A stretch of 63,234 bases of DNA from the NCBI GenBank assembly GCA_024641305.1, contig JAHEDI010000019.1, positions 1-63,234 on the forward strand. The letters are read 5' to 3'. This document shows positions 17,403 to 28,370 of the stretch, piece after piece. The DNA comes from a bacterium (GTDB lineage Bacteria; Actinomycetota; Acidimicrobiia; Spongiisociales; JAENVV01). Every line of letters begins with the position of its first letter. The first letter of the stretch is position 1. The position numbers were made by a program, and so were the translations under genes. Under the pieces are notes generated by a model, which saw only the letters and a list, made by a program, of their open reading frames with translations, had not been told where the DNA came from and ran no database searches.

Positions 17403-17435
17403 AGAGGGGCTGCCGAAAGGCAGCCCCTCTTCTTT
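17403..17435. terminator. Strong terminator of the liv operon
   Basis: AGAGGGGCTGCC (17403-17414), GAAA loop, GGCAGCCCCTCT (17419-17430): a perfect 12-bp stem with a GNRA loop, followed by TCTTT. On the other strand the convergent bioY gene ends 18 bases away, so it may act for both. Confidence 0.85.
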
Positions 17436-17452
17436 CATGGTCAAAAGGTTCG

Positions 17453-18031
17453 CTAGGTGCGCTCGCCAAGCACCTTCCATATGCCTGGTAGCACCGTGCC
17501 GGCGGCGGCGACCTTGAGCAGGTCGCCAACCACAAACGGCGTGAAGCCCCACTCGAGACCCTGGGCGAGATCGACGTTGAGCGAGATCATGAGCCAACTG
17601 ACTCCGAAGAGGTAGATGACGACCGACCCGGCGAGGATGGCGGGGATGGCCGTGAGGATATGGCGATCTTGACGGGTCTCGGCCAACTTGCCGATCAGCC
17701 AGGCCGCCACAACGAATCCGACCAGGTAGCCCGCGGTTGAACCCGTGGCAGTTTCCCAACCCGAGCCGCCGCCGGCATAAAACGGAAGGCCCATCGCTCC
17801 GAGAATCCAGTACAAAAGCATACTGGCCGCCCCATTTCGGCTTCCCAGGGCTGCTCCTGCCAGCACCACTCCCAGGGTCTGGCCGGTGATGGGAACGGGT
17901 GTGAATCCCAGCGGGATCTCCCACTGCGCCAGGAAGGCAGTGGCGAATGCGAATCCGACAATAGACGCCACCGCGACAATCTTCGAGCGTGGTAGAACCC
18001 GGGTTCCGAGAACGGCGGGATGAGCGAGCAT
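17453..18031 (-). CDS. bioY: Biotin ECF transporter substrate-binding component BioY
   Basis: 192 aa S-component with about six membrane helices. Family segments include LGFTPVPITGQTLGVVLAGAALGSRNGAASMLLYWILGAMGLPFYAGGGSG and GSTAGYLVGFVVAAW. The ATG at 18031 has AGGAGG about eight bases upstream; the frame extends further 5' but without homology. No bioM or bioN is adjacent, so it probably works with a shared energising module or alone. Two palindromes lie just upstream. Confidence 0.93.
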   Translation of the reverse strand: MLAHPAVLGTRVLPRSKIVAVASIVGFAFATAFLAQWEIPLGFTPVPITGQTLGVVLAGAALGSRNGAASMLLYWILGAMGLPFYAGGGSGWETATGSTAGYLVGFVVAAWLIGKLAETRQDRHILTAIPAILAGSVVIYLFGVSWLMISLNVDLAQGLEWGFTPFVVGDLLKVAAAGTVLPGIWKVLGERT

Positions 18032-18063
18032 GCGGTTTTCCTCCTGTGGTGTGCAACATTGGA

Positions 18064-18104
18064 CCGGGTAGGCGTGACCCACGTTACCCGGCCGAAAACG
18101 GCCG
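18064..18104. promoter_or_regulatory. Inverted repeat and hairpin upstream of bioY (possible operator)
   Basis: CCGGGTA (18064-18070) and TACCCGG (18085-18091) form a 7-bp inverted repeat with a 14-base spacer. It is followed by CGGCCG-AAAA-CGGCCG (18089-18104). The block begins 33 bases upstream of the bioY start and precedes the rpoB promoter on the other strand. It does not match a biotin-regulator site that I know. Confidence 0.4.
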
Positions 18105-18138
18105 AGTCGACACTGGCAGCTTGTCTAGGCGCAGGTGC

Positions 18139-18168
18139 TTGACGTTCGTATCGATTCACAGGTATATT
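18139..18168 (+). promoter_or_regulatory. rpoBC promoter P1
   Basis: TTGACG (18139-18144), an 18-base spacer and TATATT (18163-18168), close to the primary sigma consensus. Transcription should start near 18175, giving a leader of about 170 bases before rpoB. The 313 bases between bioY and rpoB hold this promoter, the bioY palindromes and a second candidate promoter, but no gene. Confidence 0.75.
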
Positions 18169-18268
18169 CCCCCCACTGACAACGAAGTCGGTTCGAGCGG
18201 TCCACCAGGACAACTCGGCCACAAAATCGTCGAGCTGTTCCCCAGGGACATTGGCGCATGTTCATCTT

Positions 18269-18297
18269 TTGCTAGGTGCGCTGGCTTTCGCTAAGCT
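18269..18297 (+). promoter_or_regulatory. Possible second rpoB promoter P2
   Basis: TTGCTA (18269-18274), 17 bases, TAAGCT (18292-18297). The spacing is ideal but the hexamers are weaker. It would start RNA about 41 bases before the rpoB start codon. Confidence 0.4.
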
Positions 18298-18344
18298 GCC
18301 TATTCGCTTGTCGTCTCACAACCCCTTTTCGAGGAGGAACGCCG

Positions 18345-21300
18345 TTGGTCTCGCGCGTCGCTGAACGTTTATCGTTCGCAAAGATCCCTGAAGTACTACC
18401 CCTGCCCGATCTATTAGCTGTTCAGCACGAATCATTCCGATGGTTTCTTGAGGAAGGTCTTCAGGAGATTTTCGACGAAATTTCGCCGATCGAAGATTTC
18501 ACCGGCAGCCTCGCCCTCGAACTCGTCGACCATCGTTTCGGCGACCCATCTCGCACCATTGAAGAAGCCAAGGAACGCGATGAGAACTATTCCCGGCCCC
18601 TTCATGTGACTGCTCGCTTTGTCAACAAGGAAACCGGCGAGATCAAGGAACAGCAAGTCTTCCTTGGCGATTTCCCCATGATGACCGACAACGGTGTCTT
18701 CATTATCAACGGCACCGAACGAGTCGTTGTTTCGCAGTTGGTGCGTTCGCCGGGGGTCTACTTTGATGTCACTCGCGACAAAACGTCTGATGCACTGATC
18801 TACGCCTCCAAGGTGATCCCCGGCCGGGGAGCCTGGTTGGAGTTCGACACCGACAAGCGTGGAACGATCGGCGTGCGGGTTGACCGCAAGCGCCGTCAGT
18901 ACATCACCGGCTTCCTCAAGGCTCTTGGTATCGCCGAGACCGACGAAGAGATCCTCGGATTGTTCAGGGGTGCCCCGGCGATTCAGGCCACCATTGACAA
19001 GGACCCGGCCCAGTCCAAAGAGGAAGCACTCCTCGACCTGTACCGGAAGCTGCGTCCTGGTGAGCCAACCACGGTCGACTCGGCGCGCGGGTTGATCCAG
19101 ACGTTGTTCCGTAACACGAAGCGCTACGACCTTACGAGGGTCGGGCGCTACAAGGTGAACACCCGATTTGGCCATGAGGTCCCGGAGAACTATCGCCTTG
19201 AGGGCCAGCAACTGCTCTCCGACGATGACATCCTTGACACCATCCGGTATCTCGTCGCCCTCCATGCCGGCGACGCCATGTATATGACAAGTGCCGGGGT
19301 GGAAGTCCCCGTCCAGACCGATGACATCGACCACTTCGGTAACCGCCGTATTCGTACGGTCGGCGAACTCATCCAAAACCAGATTCGGGTCGGCTTGACT
19401 CGATTGGAGCGGGTGGTTCGGGAGCGGATGACGACGCAGGATCCTGAAGCGATCACGCCGCAATCCCTCATCAACATCCGGCCCGTGACGGCAGCTATCA
19501 AGGAGTTCTTCGGAACCAGCCAGTTGAGCCAGTTCATGGACCAACCGAACCCGCTCGCCGGTCTCACCCATCGTCGTCGTCTTTCGGCGCTCGGCCCTGG
19601 TGGTCTGTCACGTGAGCGGGCCGGCTTTGAAGTCCGTGACGTCCATCCGTCTCATTACGGTCGTATGTGCCCGATTGAAACGCCGGAAGGACCCAACATT
19701 GGTCTCATCGGTTCCTTGTCGTCCTATGCCAGGGTGAACCGGTTTGGATTCATTGAAACGCCTTACCGTAAGGTCGAAATGGGAACGGTGACCACGAAGG
19801 TCGATTACCTCACGGCCACCGAGGAAGAGCGATACGTCATCGCTCAGGCCAACGCACCTTTGACCGACAAGTTCGCGTTTGCGAATGAGCGTGTTCTGGT
19901 CCGTCGTGCTGGCGGCGAGGTCGACTACGTCTTGGCCGAGAACGTCGATTATATGGACGTATCTCCGAAACAGATGGTTTCGGTTTCCACGGCTCTCATT
20001 CCGTTCCTTGAGCACGACGACGCCAACCGGGCCCTGATGGGTTCGAACATGCAGCGTCAGGCGGTTCCACTCCTTCGGGCCGATGCCCCATTGATCGGCA
20101 CCGGCGTTGAACAGCGGGCCGCCCAGGATTCGGGCGACATGATCGTTTCGCCGGTTGATGGAGAAGTTGTTGAGATCACCGGTGACGAAATCGTCGTCAA
20201 GGAAACAGGCACCAACAAAAAGCACACCTTCCCGCTGAAGAAGTTCGAGCGCTCCAACCAGGGCACCTGCGTCAACCAGAAGCCTCTCGCCAAAGAAGGC
20301 GACAAGGTCACGGTCGGCACCGTTCTGGCCGATGGCCCTTCGACCGATCAGGGCGAACTGGCGTTGGGACGTAACCTGCTTGTGGCGTTCATGCCATGGA
20401 AGGGCTACAACTACGAAGACGCCATCATCTTGAGCGAACGTCTCGTCAAAGACGACGTCCTCACCTCGATTCACATCGAGGAGCATGAGGTCGACGCCAG
20501 GGACACGAAACTGGGCGCCGAGGAAATCACCCGTGACATTCCGAACGTTGCCGAAGAGGCCCTCATGGACCTTGACGAAAACGGGATCATCCGGGTAGGG
20601 GCCGAAGTCGGTCCTGGCGACTACCTGGTCGGCAAGGTCACTCCCAAAGGCGAGACCGAGCTCACACCTGAAGAGCGTCTCCTGCGAGCCATTTTCGGCG
20701 AAAAGGCTCGTGAGGTTCGTGATACGTCACTGAAGGTGCCTCATGGTGAAGCCGGCAAGGTCATCGACGTGAAGGTCTTCAAGCGCGACGAGGGTTACGA
20801 CTTGCCTCCCGGGGTCAACGAATTGGTCCGGGTGTATGTCGCCAGCCAGCGCAAGATCTCCGAAGGAGACAAGCTGGCCGGTCGCCATGGCAACAAGGGC
20901 GTTATCTCCAAGATCTTGCCTGAAGAAGACATGCCGTTCATGGAAGACGGGACACCGGTCGACATCATTTTGTCGCCGCTCGGTGTGCCGTCCCGAATGA
21001 ACCTGGGTCAGGTCCTTGAGACGCACCTTGGTTGGGCAGCTGCCGTCGGTTGGGAACCACTTGAAAAGCATATGGACTTCAGTCCTGCCAAGGATGGCGC
21101 CGCGCCGTGGACCAAAGTTGCGACTCCTGTCTTCGACGGGGCCCGCGAAGGTGAAATTGCCGAGGTCCTGAGCCATTCGAAGGTCAATCGTGACGGTACC
21201 CAGCTCATTGGTGAGTCCGGCAAGGCGATGCTGTTCGACGGTCGGACCGGTGAGCAGTTCGACACGCCGATCACCGTTGGATACATCTATATCCTCAAGC

Positions 21301-21722
21301 TGGTCCATCTGGTTGATGAGAAAATTCACGCTCGTTCAACTGGCCCGTACTCGATGATCACCCAGCAGCCGCTCGGTGGTAAAGCACAGTTCGGTGGCCA
21401 GAGATTCGGTGAGATGGAAGTGTGGGCCCTCGAAGCATATGGCGCCGCCTATGCGTTGCAGGAAGTACTCACCATCAAATCCGATGACGTGCAGGGCCGC
21501 GTCAAGGTCTACGAGGCCATCGTCAAGGGGGAGAACATCCCCGAACCCGGTATACCAGAGTCATTCAAGGTGCTGATCAAAGAAATGCAGAGTCTCTGCT
21601 TGAACGTGGAGATGCTCTCGGCCGGTGAGGAAGTGCAGCTTCGTGAACTCGACGAAGACGCGTTCCGCACCGCCGAGTCACTCGGCATTGATCTGTCCCG
21701 TCCCGAACGACGCGAGTCATAG
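18345..21722 (+). CDS. rpoB: RNA polymerase beta subunit RpoB
   Basis: 1125 aa, a usual actinobacterial length. The TTG at 18345 has GAGGAGG (18331-18337) seven bases upstream; the in-frame ATG at 18276 adds unrelated residues. The rifampicin region ([13 protein letters not shown]...[20 protein letters not shown]) keeps D516, H526 and S531 (E. coli numbers) but has P at 518 and A at 522. The C-terminal [38 protein letters not shown] is present. It has its own promoter, and no rplJ/rplL precede it. rpoC follows 17 bases later. Confidence 0.98.
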   Translation: MVSRVAERLSFAKIPEVLPLPDLLAVQHESFRWFLEEGLQEIFDEISPIEDFTGSLALELVDHRFGDPSRTIEEAKERDENYSRPLHVTARFVNKETGEIKEQQVFLGDFPMMTDNGVFIINGTERVVVSQLVRSPGVYFDVTRDKTSDALIYASKVIPGRGAWLEFDTDKRGTIGVRVDRKRRQYITGFLKALGIAETDEEILGLFRGAPAIQATIDKDPAQSKEEALLDLYRKLRPGEPTTVDSARGLIQTLFRNTKRYDLTRVGRYKVNTRFGHEVPENYRLEGQQLLSDDDILDTIRYLVALHAGDAMYMTSAGVEVPVQTDDIDHFGNRRIRTVGELIQNQIRVGLTRLERVVRERMTTQDPEAITPQSLINIRPVTAAIKEFFGTSQLSQFMDQPNPLAGLTHRRRLSALGPGGLSRERAGFEVRDVHPSHYGRMCPIETPEGPNIGLIGSLSSYARVNRFGFIETPYRKVEMGTVTTKVDYLTATEEERYVIAQANAPLTDKFAFANERVLVRRAGGEVDYVLAENVDYMDVSPKQMVSVSTALIPFLEHDDANRALMGSNMQRQAVPLLRADAPLIGTGVEQRAAQDSGDMIVSPVDGEVVEITGDEIVVKETGTNKKHTFPLKKFERSNQGTCVNQKPLAKEGDKVTVGTVLADGPSTDQGELALGRNLLVAFMPWKGYNYEDAIILSERLVKDDVLTSIHIEEHEVDARDTKLGAEEITRDIPNVAEEALMDLDENGIIRVGAEVGPGDYLVGKVTPKGETELTPEERLLRAIFGEKAREVRDTSLKVPHGEAGKVIDVKVFKRDEGYDLPPGVNELVRVYVASQRKISEGDKLAGRHGNKGVISKILPEEDMPFMEDGTPVDIILSPLGVPSRMNLGQVLETHLGWAAAVGWEPLEKHMDFSPAKDGAAPWTKVATPVFDGAREGEIAEVLSHSKVNRDGTQLIGESGKAMLFDGRTGEQFDTPITVGYIYILKLVHLVDEKIHARSTGPYSMITQQPLGGKAQFGGQRFGEMEVWALEAYGAAYALQEVLTIKSDDVQGRVKVYEAIVKGENIPEPGIPESFKVLIKEMQSLCLNVEMLSAGEEVQLRELDEDAFRTAESLGIDLSRPERRES

Positions 21723-21739
21723 CGAGCGCTGGAGGAAAC

Positions 21740-24700
21740 ATGCGACAGTTTTTTGATGAGCTAAAGATCAGCCTCGCCACCAGCGAACAGATTCGTTCGT
21801 GGTCATATGGTGAAGTGAAGAAGCCGGAAACCATCAACTATCGGACATTGAAGCCCGAGAAGGATGGTCTCTTCGACGAGCGTATTTTCGGTCCCCAGAA
21901 GGACTGGGAGTGCTACTGCGGTAAGTACAAGCGAATCCGCTACAAGGGCATCATCTGTGAGCGCTGTGGCGTTGAAGTCACGCGCGCCAAGGTGCGTCGT
22001 GAGCGGATGGGTCACATCGAACTTGCGGCCCCGGTCACGCACATCTGGTTCTTCAAGGGTGTCCCGAGTCGACTCGGCTACCTCCTTGATATGTCTCCAA
22101 AAGAGTTGGAGAAGGTCATTTACTTCGCCGCCTACCTGGTGACAGACGTGGACGACGACCGTCGACACACCGACCTCCCAGAGTTGGAAGAGACGATGAC
22201 CGCCGAGCTTCAGGTGGTGCGCGAGGAATTCGAGGATTGGCAAGCAGATCGTCTTGAGCGCCTTGAGGCGGAACTCTCTCAAATGGAAGAGGGCGGCGCC
22301 AAGCCCCAGGAAATTTCAGCTCGTCGCCGCGAGGTAGAGAAGGAAATCAAGGAACGTTACGAACGCTCCGAGATGGAAGTCGACCTCGTGAAGGAGGCTT
22401 TCGATCGGTTCTCCGGCATGAAGCGTAAGACGCTCATCGAGTCCGAACAGCTGTGGCGTGAGATCATCGACCGTTACTCCGACTACTTCACCGGTGGTAT
22501 GGGCGCAGAAGCCGTCAAGGATCTCCTGGGCCGGATCGATCTCGATGCCGAGATGGAAATGCTCGAAGAGAACCTGACAGCCAACTCGGCGCAGAAGCGT
22601 CAGCGGGCCACCCAGCGGATGAAGGTCGTCAAACCATTCTGGGAAGGAAAGAACCATCCACAGTCGTTGGTTCTCGAAACCGTCCCGGTCATTCCGCCGG
22701 ACCTTCGTCCGATGGTCCAGCTCGACGGTGGCCGGTTTGCCACGTCCGACCTTAATGACCTTTATCGACGCGTCATCAACCGGAACAACCGACTCAAGCG
22801 ATTGCTCGATCTCGGTGCCCCAGAAATCATTGTCAACAACGAAAAGCGGATGCTTCAAGAAGCAGTTGACGCTCTGTTTGACAATGGCCGTCGTGGCCGC
22901 GCCGTCACGGGACCGGGTAACCGGCCTCTCAAGTCGCTCTCCGACATGCTCAAAGGCAAGCAGGGTCGCTTCCGTCAGAACTTGCTCGGAAAGCGCGTCG
23001 ACTATTCGGGCCGTTCGGTCATCGTGGTCGGCCCCTATCTGAAGCTCAATCAGTGTGGTCTTCCCAAGATTATGGCGCTTGAGCTTTTCAAGCCGTTTGT
23101 GATGAAGCGTCTGGTCGAACTCGACCTGGCGCAGAACATCAAGTCGGCCAAGCGTATGGTCGAGCGCCGGCGTTCGCAGGTGTGGGATGTGCTCGCTGAG
23201 GTCATCCAGGAGCATCCAGTGCTTTTGAACCGTGCCCCGACGTTGCACAGGCTTGGTATCCAGGCGTTCGAACCGATCCTGGTCGAGGGCAAGGCGATCC
23301 AAATTCACCCGCTGGTTTGTGAGGCGTTCAACGCCGACTTCGACGGGGACCAGATGGCCGTGCATTTGCCACTGTCCGCCGAGGCTCAGGCCGAAGCGCG
23401 TGTGCTCATGATGTCGACTCAGAATGTGCTCTCACCAGCTTCGGGTATGCCGATCGTGACACCGTCCCAGGACATGGTCATCGGTGTGTTTTATCTGGCT
23501 GAGAAGGTGGAAGATGGACTCGGTAAGGGCCTGAGCTTCTCGTCGGTGGATGAAGCGGTAATGGCCTATGAGATGGGGGCCATCGGTCTCCATGTTCCGG
23601 TCAATATTCGGCTCGGTGTCAACCTGGTCGGTTCGCCAGAACGTCATGCGTCATTCAAGGATGTCTTGAGTGGCCTGGTGACAGAAGCCCCGATCGATGG
23701 GACCAAGGCATACGAGACCACGGTCGGCCGGGCGATCCTGAACCGGGTCTTCCCTGAGGACTTTCCGTTCATCGACTCGACCGTTTACAAGGCCGATATT
23801 CGCAAGATCATCGAAGAGATCATCGACGTCTACCCGCGTTCGGTAGTCCAGATGACCCTTGACGGCATCAAGGAGATAGGGTTTGAGTACGCCACTCGCT
23901 CCGGTCTGACCATCGGACTCGAAGACGTCAAGACGCCGTCGAACAAGGCGGAGATTCTTGAGTCGTTCGAAACCAGTGCAGAGAAAGTTGAAGGTCTTTT
24001 CCAGAAGGGCGTCATTACTGATGACGAGCGCCGCCAGGAACTGATCGACATATGGACCGAAGCCACTGACCGGGTCAAGGACTCCATGGAAATCACCATG
24101 AAGGCCGACCCGTTCAACCCCATCGAGATGATGGTTCGTTCGGGTGCCCGAGGCAACATCATGCAGGTACGTCAGATCGCCGGTATGCGTGGCCTGGTGG
24201 CCAACCCCAAGGGTGACATTATCCCGCGACCGATTATCTCCAACTTCCGTGAGGGTCTGTCCGTTCTCGAGTACTTCATCTCGACGCATGGCGCCCGCAA
24301 GGGATTAGCCGATACCGCTCTACGAACCGCCGACTCGGGTTACTTGACCCGTCGTTTGGTCGACGTGTCGCAGGAGCAGATCGTGCGCATGGACGATTGT
24401 GAGACCGATCGAGGTATCAAGTTCATCATCCGTGATGCGAATGGCGAGTCCATCCGTAACCTGCGGAGCCGGGCCTACGGTCGGGTATTGGCCGACGATG
24501 TCAAGATCGAGCGCAAACTGGTCGAAACCCGTGAGGGTGTGAAGCTCAAGGCCGGCGTCGTGCTAGACCGCAAGGCACTGCTGACACTCGCCGATGAAGC
24601 TGATGTGGTCGAGATCAGGGTTCGTTCCGTACTCACCTGCGATGCCGAGTATGGCGTCTGCAAGGTTTGTTACGGCCGCTCGCTGGCGACCGGCCTGGAG

Positions 24701-25648
24701 GTCGAATCGGGTGAAGCGGTCGGCATCATGGCCGCACAGTCCATTGGTGAGCCGGGAACCCAGCTGACGATGCGTACCTTCCACACCGGTGGTGTGGCCG
24801 GTGACGACATTACCCATGGTCTTCCCCGGGTCGTCGAACTTTTCGAAGCTCGTACGCCGAAGGGTAAAGCGGTCCTGGCTGAGGTCGGGGGAACCGTGGC
24901 CGTCGTTGACGGCGATGACGGTCGCAAGATCGTGATTTCTGCATCCGAAGGCGACTTTGAGTATCCGATCTCTCGACGAGCCCGCCTCCGGGTTTCCGGT
25001 GGTGACGTCATCAAACCAGGTACTCCGCTTACGGAAGGTCCGTTGGACCCGAAAGAGGTTCTTGAGATCCAGGGAGTCCGGGCTGCCCAGCAGTATCTGG
25101 TCGACCAGGTCCAAGAGGTGTACCGGTCCCAGGGCGTGGACATCCACGACAAACACATCGAGATGATTGTTCGTCAGATGCTGCGTCGGGTGAGGATCGT
25201 TTCTTCGAACGATTCAGATTTTCTGCCGGCTGGACTGATCGATGAGCGGGTCTTCAGGGACATCAACCGTGAGCTGGTGGCCGAGGGCAAGCGTCCCGCC
25301 GAGGGTCGTCCCGAATTGATGGGAATCACCAAGGCGTCTCTGGCAACTGACTCATGGCTGTCAGCGGCATCGTTCCAGGAGACCACCCGGGTGTTGACGG
25401 AAGCGGCTCTGTCGAGCAAATCCGATTACATGCGGGGACTCAAGGAGAACGTCATTATCGGCAAGCTGATCCCGGCCGGTACCGGTGCGACCGAATACCA
25501 GTCGATTCGGCCATCGTTACCGGATGCAGATCCGATTGCCGCGCTTGGTATCTTCGGAGAACTACCCGATAGCGATGATGAGCAGTTACCGGCCAACCCG
25601 GCCGAGTGGCTTGCCAGCCTCGGTACCAACACCGACGAAGAAGAGTAA
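21740..25648 (+). CDS. rpoC: RNA polymerase beta' subunit RpoC
   Basis: 1302 aa. The catalytic [12 protein letters not shown] motif that holds the active-site magnesium is intact. The N-terminal zinc ribbon ([20 protein letters not shown]) and the second zinc site ([13 protein letters not shown]) are present. The bridge-helix region and the trigger loop ([18 protein letters not shown]) are conserved. GGAGGAAAC precedes the ATG. The operon ends at a strong terminator just after the stop. Confidence 0.98.
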   Translation: MRQFFDELKISLATSEQIRSWSYGEVKKPETINYRTLKPEKDGLFDERIFGPQKDWECYCGKYKRIRYKGIICERCGVEVTRAKVRRERMGHIELAAPVTHIWFFKGVPSRLGYLLDMSPKELEKVIYFAAYLVTDVDDDRRHTDLPELEETMTAELQVVREEFEDWQADRLERLEAELSQMEEGGAKPQEISARRREVEKEIKERYERSEMEVDLVKEAFDRFSGMKRKTLIESEQLWREIIDRYSDYFTGGMGAEAVKDLLGRIDLDAEMEMLEENLTANSAQKRQRATQRMKVVKPFWEGKNHPQSLVLETVPVIPPDLRPMVQLDGGRFATSDLNDLYRRVINRNNRLKRLLDLGAPEIIVNNEKRMLQEAVDALFDNGRRGRAVTGPGNRPLKSLSDMLKGKQGRFRQNLLGKRVDYSGRSVIVVGPYLKLNQCGLPKIMALELFKPFVMKRLVELDLAQNIKSAKRMVERRRSQVWDVLAEVIQEHPVLLNRAPTLHRLGIQAFEPILVEGKAIQIHPLVCEAFNADFDGDQMAVHLPLSAEAQAEARVLMMSTQNVLSPASGMPIVTPSQDMVIGVFYLAEKVEDGLGKGLSFSSVDEAVMAYEMGAIGLHVPVNIRLGVNLVGSPERHASFKDVLSGLVTEAPIDGTKAYETTVGRAILNRVFPEDFPFIDSTVYKADIRKIIEEIIDVYPRSVVQMTLDGIKEIGFEYATRSGLTIGLEDVKTPSNKAEILESFETSAEKVEGLFQKGVITDDERRQELIDIWTEATDRVKDSMEITMKADPFNPIEMMVRSGARGNIMQVRQIAGMRGLVANPKGDIIPRPIISNFREGLSVLEYFISTHGARKGLADTALRTADSGYLTRRLVDVSQEQIVRMDDCETDRGIKFIIRDANGESIRNLRSRAYGRVLADDVKIERKLVETREGVKLKAGVVLDRKALLTLADEADVVEIRVRSVLTCDAEYGVCKVCYGRSLATGLEVESGEAVGIMAAQSIGEPGTQLTMRTFHTGGVAGDDITHGLPRVVELFEARTPKGKAVLAEVGGTVAVVDGDDGRKIVISASEGDFEYPISRRARLRVSGGDVIKPGTPLTEGPLDPKEVLEIQGVRAAQQYLVDQVQEVYRSQGVDIHDKHIEMIVRQMLRRVRIVSSNDSDFLPAGLIDERVFRDINRELVAEGKRPAEGRPELMGITKASLATDSWLSAASFQETTRVLTEAALSSKSDYMRGLKENVIIGKLIPAGTGATEYQSIRPSLPDADPIAALGIFGELPDSDDEQLPANPAEWLASLGTNTDEEE

Positions 25649-25663
25649 GCGATCCAACTGAGT

Positions 25664-25701
25664 GAATCAGGGCCCCGCTTCGGTGGGGCCCTGATTCTTT
25701 T
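25664..25701 (+). terminator. rpoBC terminator with a cUUCGg tetraloop
   Basis: GAATCAGGGCCCC (25664-25676) pairs with GGGGCCCTGATTC (25685-25697). The inner GC-TTCG-GT forms an extra-stable tetraloop. TTTT follows. This is a classic intrinsic terminator, 13 perfect pairs plus two inner pairs. Confidence 0.92.
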
Positions 25702-25742
25702 GACCGGTTCCTGGGGCCTCAGCTCCCGTTTTCGGGCGTAGG

Positions 25743-25765
25743 AACCCAGGGTTCAGTCCTGGGTT
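25743..25765 (-). terminator. Hairpin after the amidohydrolase gene
   Basis: AACCCAGG (25743-25750) and CCTGGGTT (25758-25765) form an 8-bp stem around a 7-base loop, just past the minus-strand stop at 25771. There is no T-run on either strand. Confidence 0.4.
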
Positions 25766-25770
25766 GGATC

Positions 25771-27090
25771 TCAGGAGATGGTGTGGCCGTCTTTGAAGAC
25801 GTGCCAGGCGAGGTTGTTGCCGGGTCTGGCGACGAGGTGGTTGGCGCGCGGGGCATCGAGGACGACAAAGTCGCCAACCGCCCCCCGGCCGAGCCAGCCC
25901 TTTTCCGGTTCTTGCAACGCCAGGGCACCGCCCCGGGTGGCCGACCACACAGCCTGGGCCGGAGTCAGGCCCATTTCAACGCTGGCGAGGGCAACGACGA
26001 ACTGCATGGATTCGACGGCGGCGCTTTCCGGGCCACAGTCGGTGCCAAGCGCCACGGTAACCCCGGATTCCCACAGCATCCTGGCCGGGGCATGGCCCGA
26101 TCGAATACCAAACGATGAAGCCGGCAGAAGAACGGCCACGGTGCCTGACTCAGCGAGTCGTCCGGCCTCCGAGCGGGTCACATGATCAAGATGATCGGCG
26201 CTCACCGCCCGGGCCGATACGGCAACCATGACGCTTTCGTCAGCCCCGAACCGTTGGGCATGAACCCGGGCGGGTAGACCGTGAGAAGCGGCCGCATCGA
26301 GAATCACCTGAGCCTCCTCAGGTGTAAATCCGGTCTCGTCGCAGTAGACGTCACAGTAGGTGGCCAGGGGAGCGCAGATGGCAAGGGTCTCTTCGGTGAT
26401 CGTCTGGATCTGGTCGGACCGCTCCACGTGGCTCGGGATCCCTCGAAAGAAAAGTGTGGGTACCACGTCGATAGGGTGCTGATCGGCTACCCGGTTGAGC
26501 ACCTCCAACAGCCTGCGTTCGCCGATCGTTGTCATACCAAAGCCGGACTTGACCTCGACGGTGGTGGTCCCCATGCGCAACATCCGGTCCAGCCGATCGC
26601 TGGTCTCACGAAGAAGGTGTTCGTCACTGGTGGCGCTCGTGGCCCTGACAATGGCTCCGAGATCTGTCATGGGGGGGTCGGCGAACATGGCTAACTGGTC
26701 GGCGTAGTCATCGGTTGTGTCACCACCGAAAATGGCGTGGGTGTGGGCGTCGACAAATCCCGGGACCACGGCCCGTCCCTCCACGTCGAGCGTCGGCAAA
26801 TCACGCCATCGTTCAGGGACGGAGTCTTCCGGGCCCGCCCAGGAGACCACCCCATGGACCACCGCCAGCGCGGCATGTTCGAGGACCCCGAGTAATCCGG
26901 GTACGAGCGGGTCGTTGGTAACGAGTTCGCCGATGCCAGAGACGAGGACCCCGCCGGCGAACTCTTCCTTTGTGATGTCACCGAACAGGGCCACACACTC
27001 ATTGCATACGCCTACCCGATCGGGTCCCGCCACGATCTGGCGGACTTCGGATTCAGATTTTCCGCAGAAACTGCATGATGATCGAGGCAT
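25771..27090 (-). CDS. ClpX-type zinc finger fused to a HutI-like (imidazolonepropionase family) amidohydrolase
   Basis: 439 aa, unbroken frame. Residues 6-45 match the ClpX N-terminal zinc domain: C6-x2-C9-x19-C29-x2-C32 with [14 protein letters not shown] between. From about residue 47 the protein is an amidohydrolase of the imidazolonepropionase group. It has DAHTH (H116, H118), [15 protein letters not shown] (H277), SADH (H300) and GTDCGP (D351), which supply the metal and catalytic residues. Some HutI features are changed: the LGAH motif reads FFRG, and the arginine and GGGI substrate segments are missing. The substrate may therefore not be imidazolonepropionate. No other hut genes are nearby. 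Confidence 0.85.
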   Translation of the reverse strand: MPRSSCSFCGKSESEVRQIVAGPDRVGVCNECVALFGDITKEEFAGGVLVSGIGELVTNDPLVPGLLGVLEHAALAVVHGVVSWAGPEDSVPERWRDLPTLDVEGRAVVPGFVDAHTHAIFGGDTTDDYADQLAMFADPPMTDLGAIVRATSATSDEHLLRETSDRLDRMLRMGTTTVEVKSGFGMTTIGERRLLEVLNRVADQHPIDVVPTLFFRGIPSHVERSDQIQTITEETLAICAPLATYCDVYCDETGFTPEEAQVILDAAASHGLPARVHAQRFGADESVMVAVSARAVSADHLDHVTRSEAGRLAESGTVAVLLPASSFGIRSGHAPARMLWESGVTVALGTDCGPESAAVESMQFVVALASVEMGLTPAQAVWSATRGGALALQEPEKGWLGRGAVGDFVVLDAPRANHLVARPGNNLAWHVFKDGHTIS

Positions 27091-27142
27091 GTGACGCTTG
27101 TCAGGATAGGCAGGGCTGGATGTGGATCTTGGCGAAGGTGCT

Positions 27143-27739
27143 CTATCGGAGGGTGAGGCGAGGCAGGAAGTAGTGAATCAAGGGGCCGATCGAGAACGCA
27201 AACACGATCGTACCGATGCCGAAAGTGCCACCGAGAATGATGCCAGTTATGAGCACGGCCACCTCCAGCAGGGACCGAACCAATCGGATTGAGGGCCCGC
27301 GCTTGGCAATGCCGGTCATCAAGCCGTCGCGTGGTCCCGGTCCGAGATTTGCCCCGATGTATAGGCCGGAGGTTACCCCGATCGCCACGACACCTCCTAA
27401 CAGAAATACCCAGGCTGTCGTGAGGGTGTCAGCGACGGGAACCCGGCCAATCGTCAGATCGATCATGGTGCCGATGATGAGGGCATTGAGAATTGTTCCA
27501 ATTCCAAATGGTTGGCGGAGGGGAATCCACGGGATCATCACGACCAGACCAACCAGGATTGACCAGAGACCGATGGTGCCGCCCAGGTGTCTGGCGAGGC
27601 CCTGATGAAGGACGTCCCAGGGAGGCACTCCCAGACCAGACTGGTTCATGAGGCCGATGCCGATGCCATAGATCGACAGACCGACCAGTAGGCGGAGCAA
27701 CCGAACCGTCATCCGGGGCTGGGCGAGGGAAATGAACAT
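27143..27739 (-). CDS. YczE/YyaS-family membrane protein
   Basis: 198 aa with about five hydrophobic helices. Family features are the [34 protein letters not shown]-terminus and a central [24 protein letters not shown]. Members are predicted integral membrane proteins of unknown function, and Bacillus YczE affects surfactin-type synthesis indirectly. It is 52 bases upstream of the amidohydrolase gene on the same strand and may share its transcript. The ATG has no clear ribosome binding site; TACCGT lies eight bases upstream. Confidence 0.75.
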   Translation of the reverse strand: MFISLAQPRMTVRLLRLLVGLSIYGIGIGLMNQSGLGVPPWDVLHQGLARHLGGTIGLWSILVGLVVMIPWIPLRQPFGIGTILNALIIGTMIDLTIGRVPVADTLTTAWVFLLGGVVAIGVTSGLYIGANLGPGPRDGLMTGIAKRGPSIRLVRSLLEVAVLITGIILGGTFGIGTIVFAFSIGPLIHYFLPRLTLR

Positions 27740-27802
27740 CGGCCGGGACGGTAGCAGTACCAGGTCGCCCGGCGGTCGTCTGCCAGGGCGGCGGACGATC
27801 TG

Positions 27803-28033
27803 TCAGTACAGCGGCCGATACAGCACCAGTGGATCGTTTGGATCCGGTGCACCGCATGCCACCCATCCTGACTTGCCATCGAGTTTGATGTCGCGCAGTC
27901 GATCGCAACTCAGGCATCGATCCACCGAGACTCGACCGTCGTACGGGCAGTCGACAAAACTACCGTCAACGGGTCGGCGAGAACGGCCATCGTGTGTGAA
28001 TACTGACCAGACGCTCTGCAACGTGCCGGGCAT
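27803..28033 (-). CDS. Small cysteine-rich protein, possible zinc binder
   Basis: 76 aa, not recognised by name. It has C-P-x-D-G-R-V-S-V-x-x-C-x2-C and a fourth cysteine in the C-terminal third (VACGAP), a pattern that could bind zinc. The ATG at 28033 has an AAAGGA site four bases upstream, which supports real translation. It lies between the YczE-type gene and the divergent rpsL promoter region. Similar short Cys proteins occur in Actinobacteria without known function. Confidence 0.55.
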   Translation of the reverse strand: MPGTLQSVWSVFTHDGRSRRPVDGSFVDCPYDGRVSVDRCLSCDRLRDIKLDGKSGWVACGAPDPNDPLVLYRPLY

Positions 28034-28123
28034 TATGTCCTTTCTCCCTTAGATTCTCACTCCTGGAGGCGCTATCCGGTAGGTCCGAATGGCCTAGCTC
28101 TCGGCGAGGACGGAGACCCGAGG

Positions 28124-28153
28124 TTGACCGGAAACGTCAAATGGGCGTACACT
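28124..28153 (+). promoter_or_regulatory. str operon promoter P1
   Basis: TTGACC (28124-28129), 18 bases, TACACT (28148-28153). It lies about 220 bases upstream of rpsL. The 337 bases between the small minus-strand gene and rpsL hold two promoters and leader hairpins but no gene. Confidence 0.6.
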
Positions 28154-28200
28154 TCGCACCCGGTCGGTCGGATTTCGTTCGACCGGCAGGTGTTGCCGTT

Positions 28201-28229
28201 TTGGCGCCAGCACCTGGTGGCCATATACT
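28201..28229 (+). promoter_or_regulatory. str operon promoter P2
   Basis: TTGGCG (28201-28206), 17 bases, TATACT (28224-28229). The start would be near 28236, leaving a leader of about 135 bases before rpsL. Confidence 0.65.
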
Positions 28230-28305
28230 GGCGACTCAGGTTTTTGAAACCTGCCCTCGTATGTCCCTCCTTGGAATACATGGTGGGTGTGGTAGGTCTT
28301 GAAAG

Positions 28306-28323
28306 GGTCCGTTCCAACGGACC
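28306..28323 (+). promoter_or_regulatory. Hairpin in the rpsL leader
   Basis: GGTCCGTT (28306-28313), CC, AACGGACC (28316-28323): a perfect 8-bp stem in the transcribed leader. A smaller AGGTTT-TTG-AAACCT stem lies near 28238. Such leader hairpins often serve ribosomal-protein feedback, but no specific target is recognisable. Confidence 0.4.
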
Positions 28324-28370
28324 GCTAAACGCGTAAGCCTCGATTCAGGGGCCTTTGATAAGGGAGCAGA

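Noticed and set aside
18432-19571. 379-codon open frame antisense to rpoB, and similar long frames antisense to rpoC, acs and glmM
   Set aside because: They are shadows of GC-rich codon bias; the translations have no family motifs and the sense genes are certain.
28034-28370. tRNA or other RNA gene upstream of rpsL
   Set aside because: No cloverleaf or T-loop sequence found; the stretch is explained by promoters and leader hairpins.
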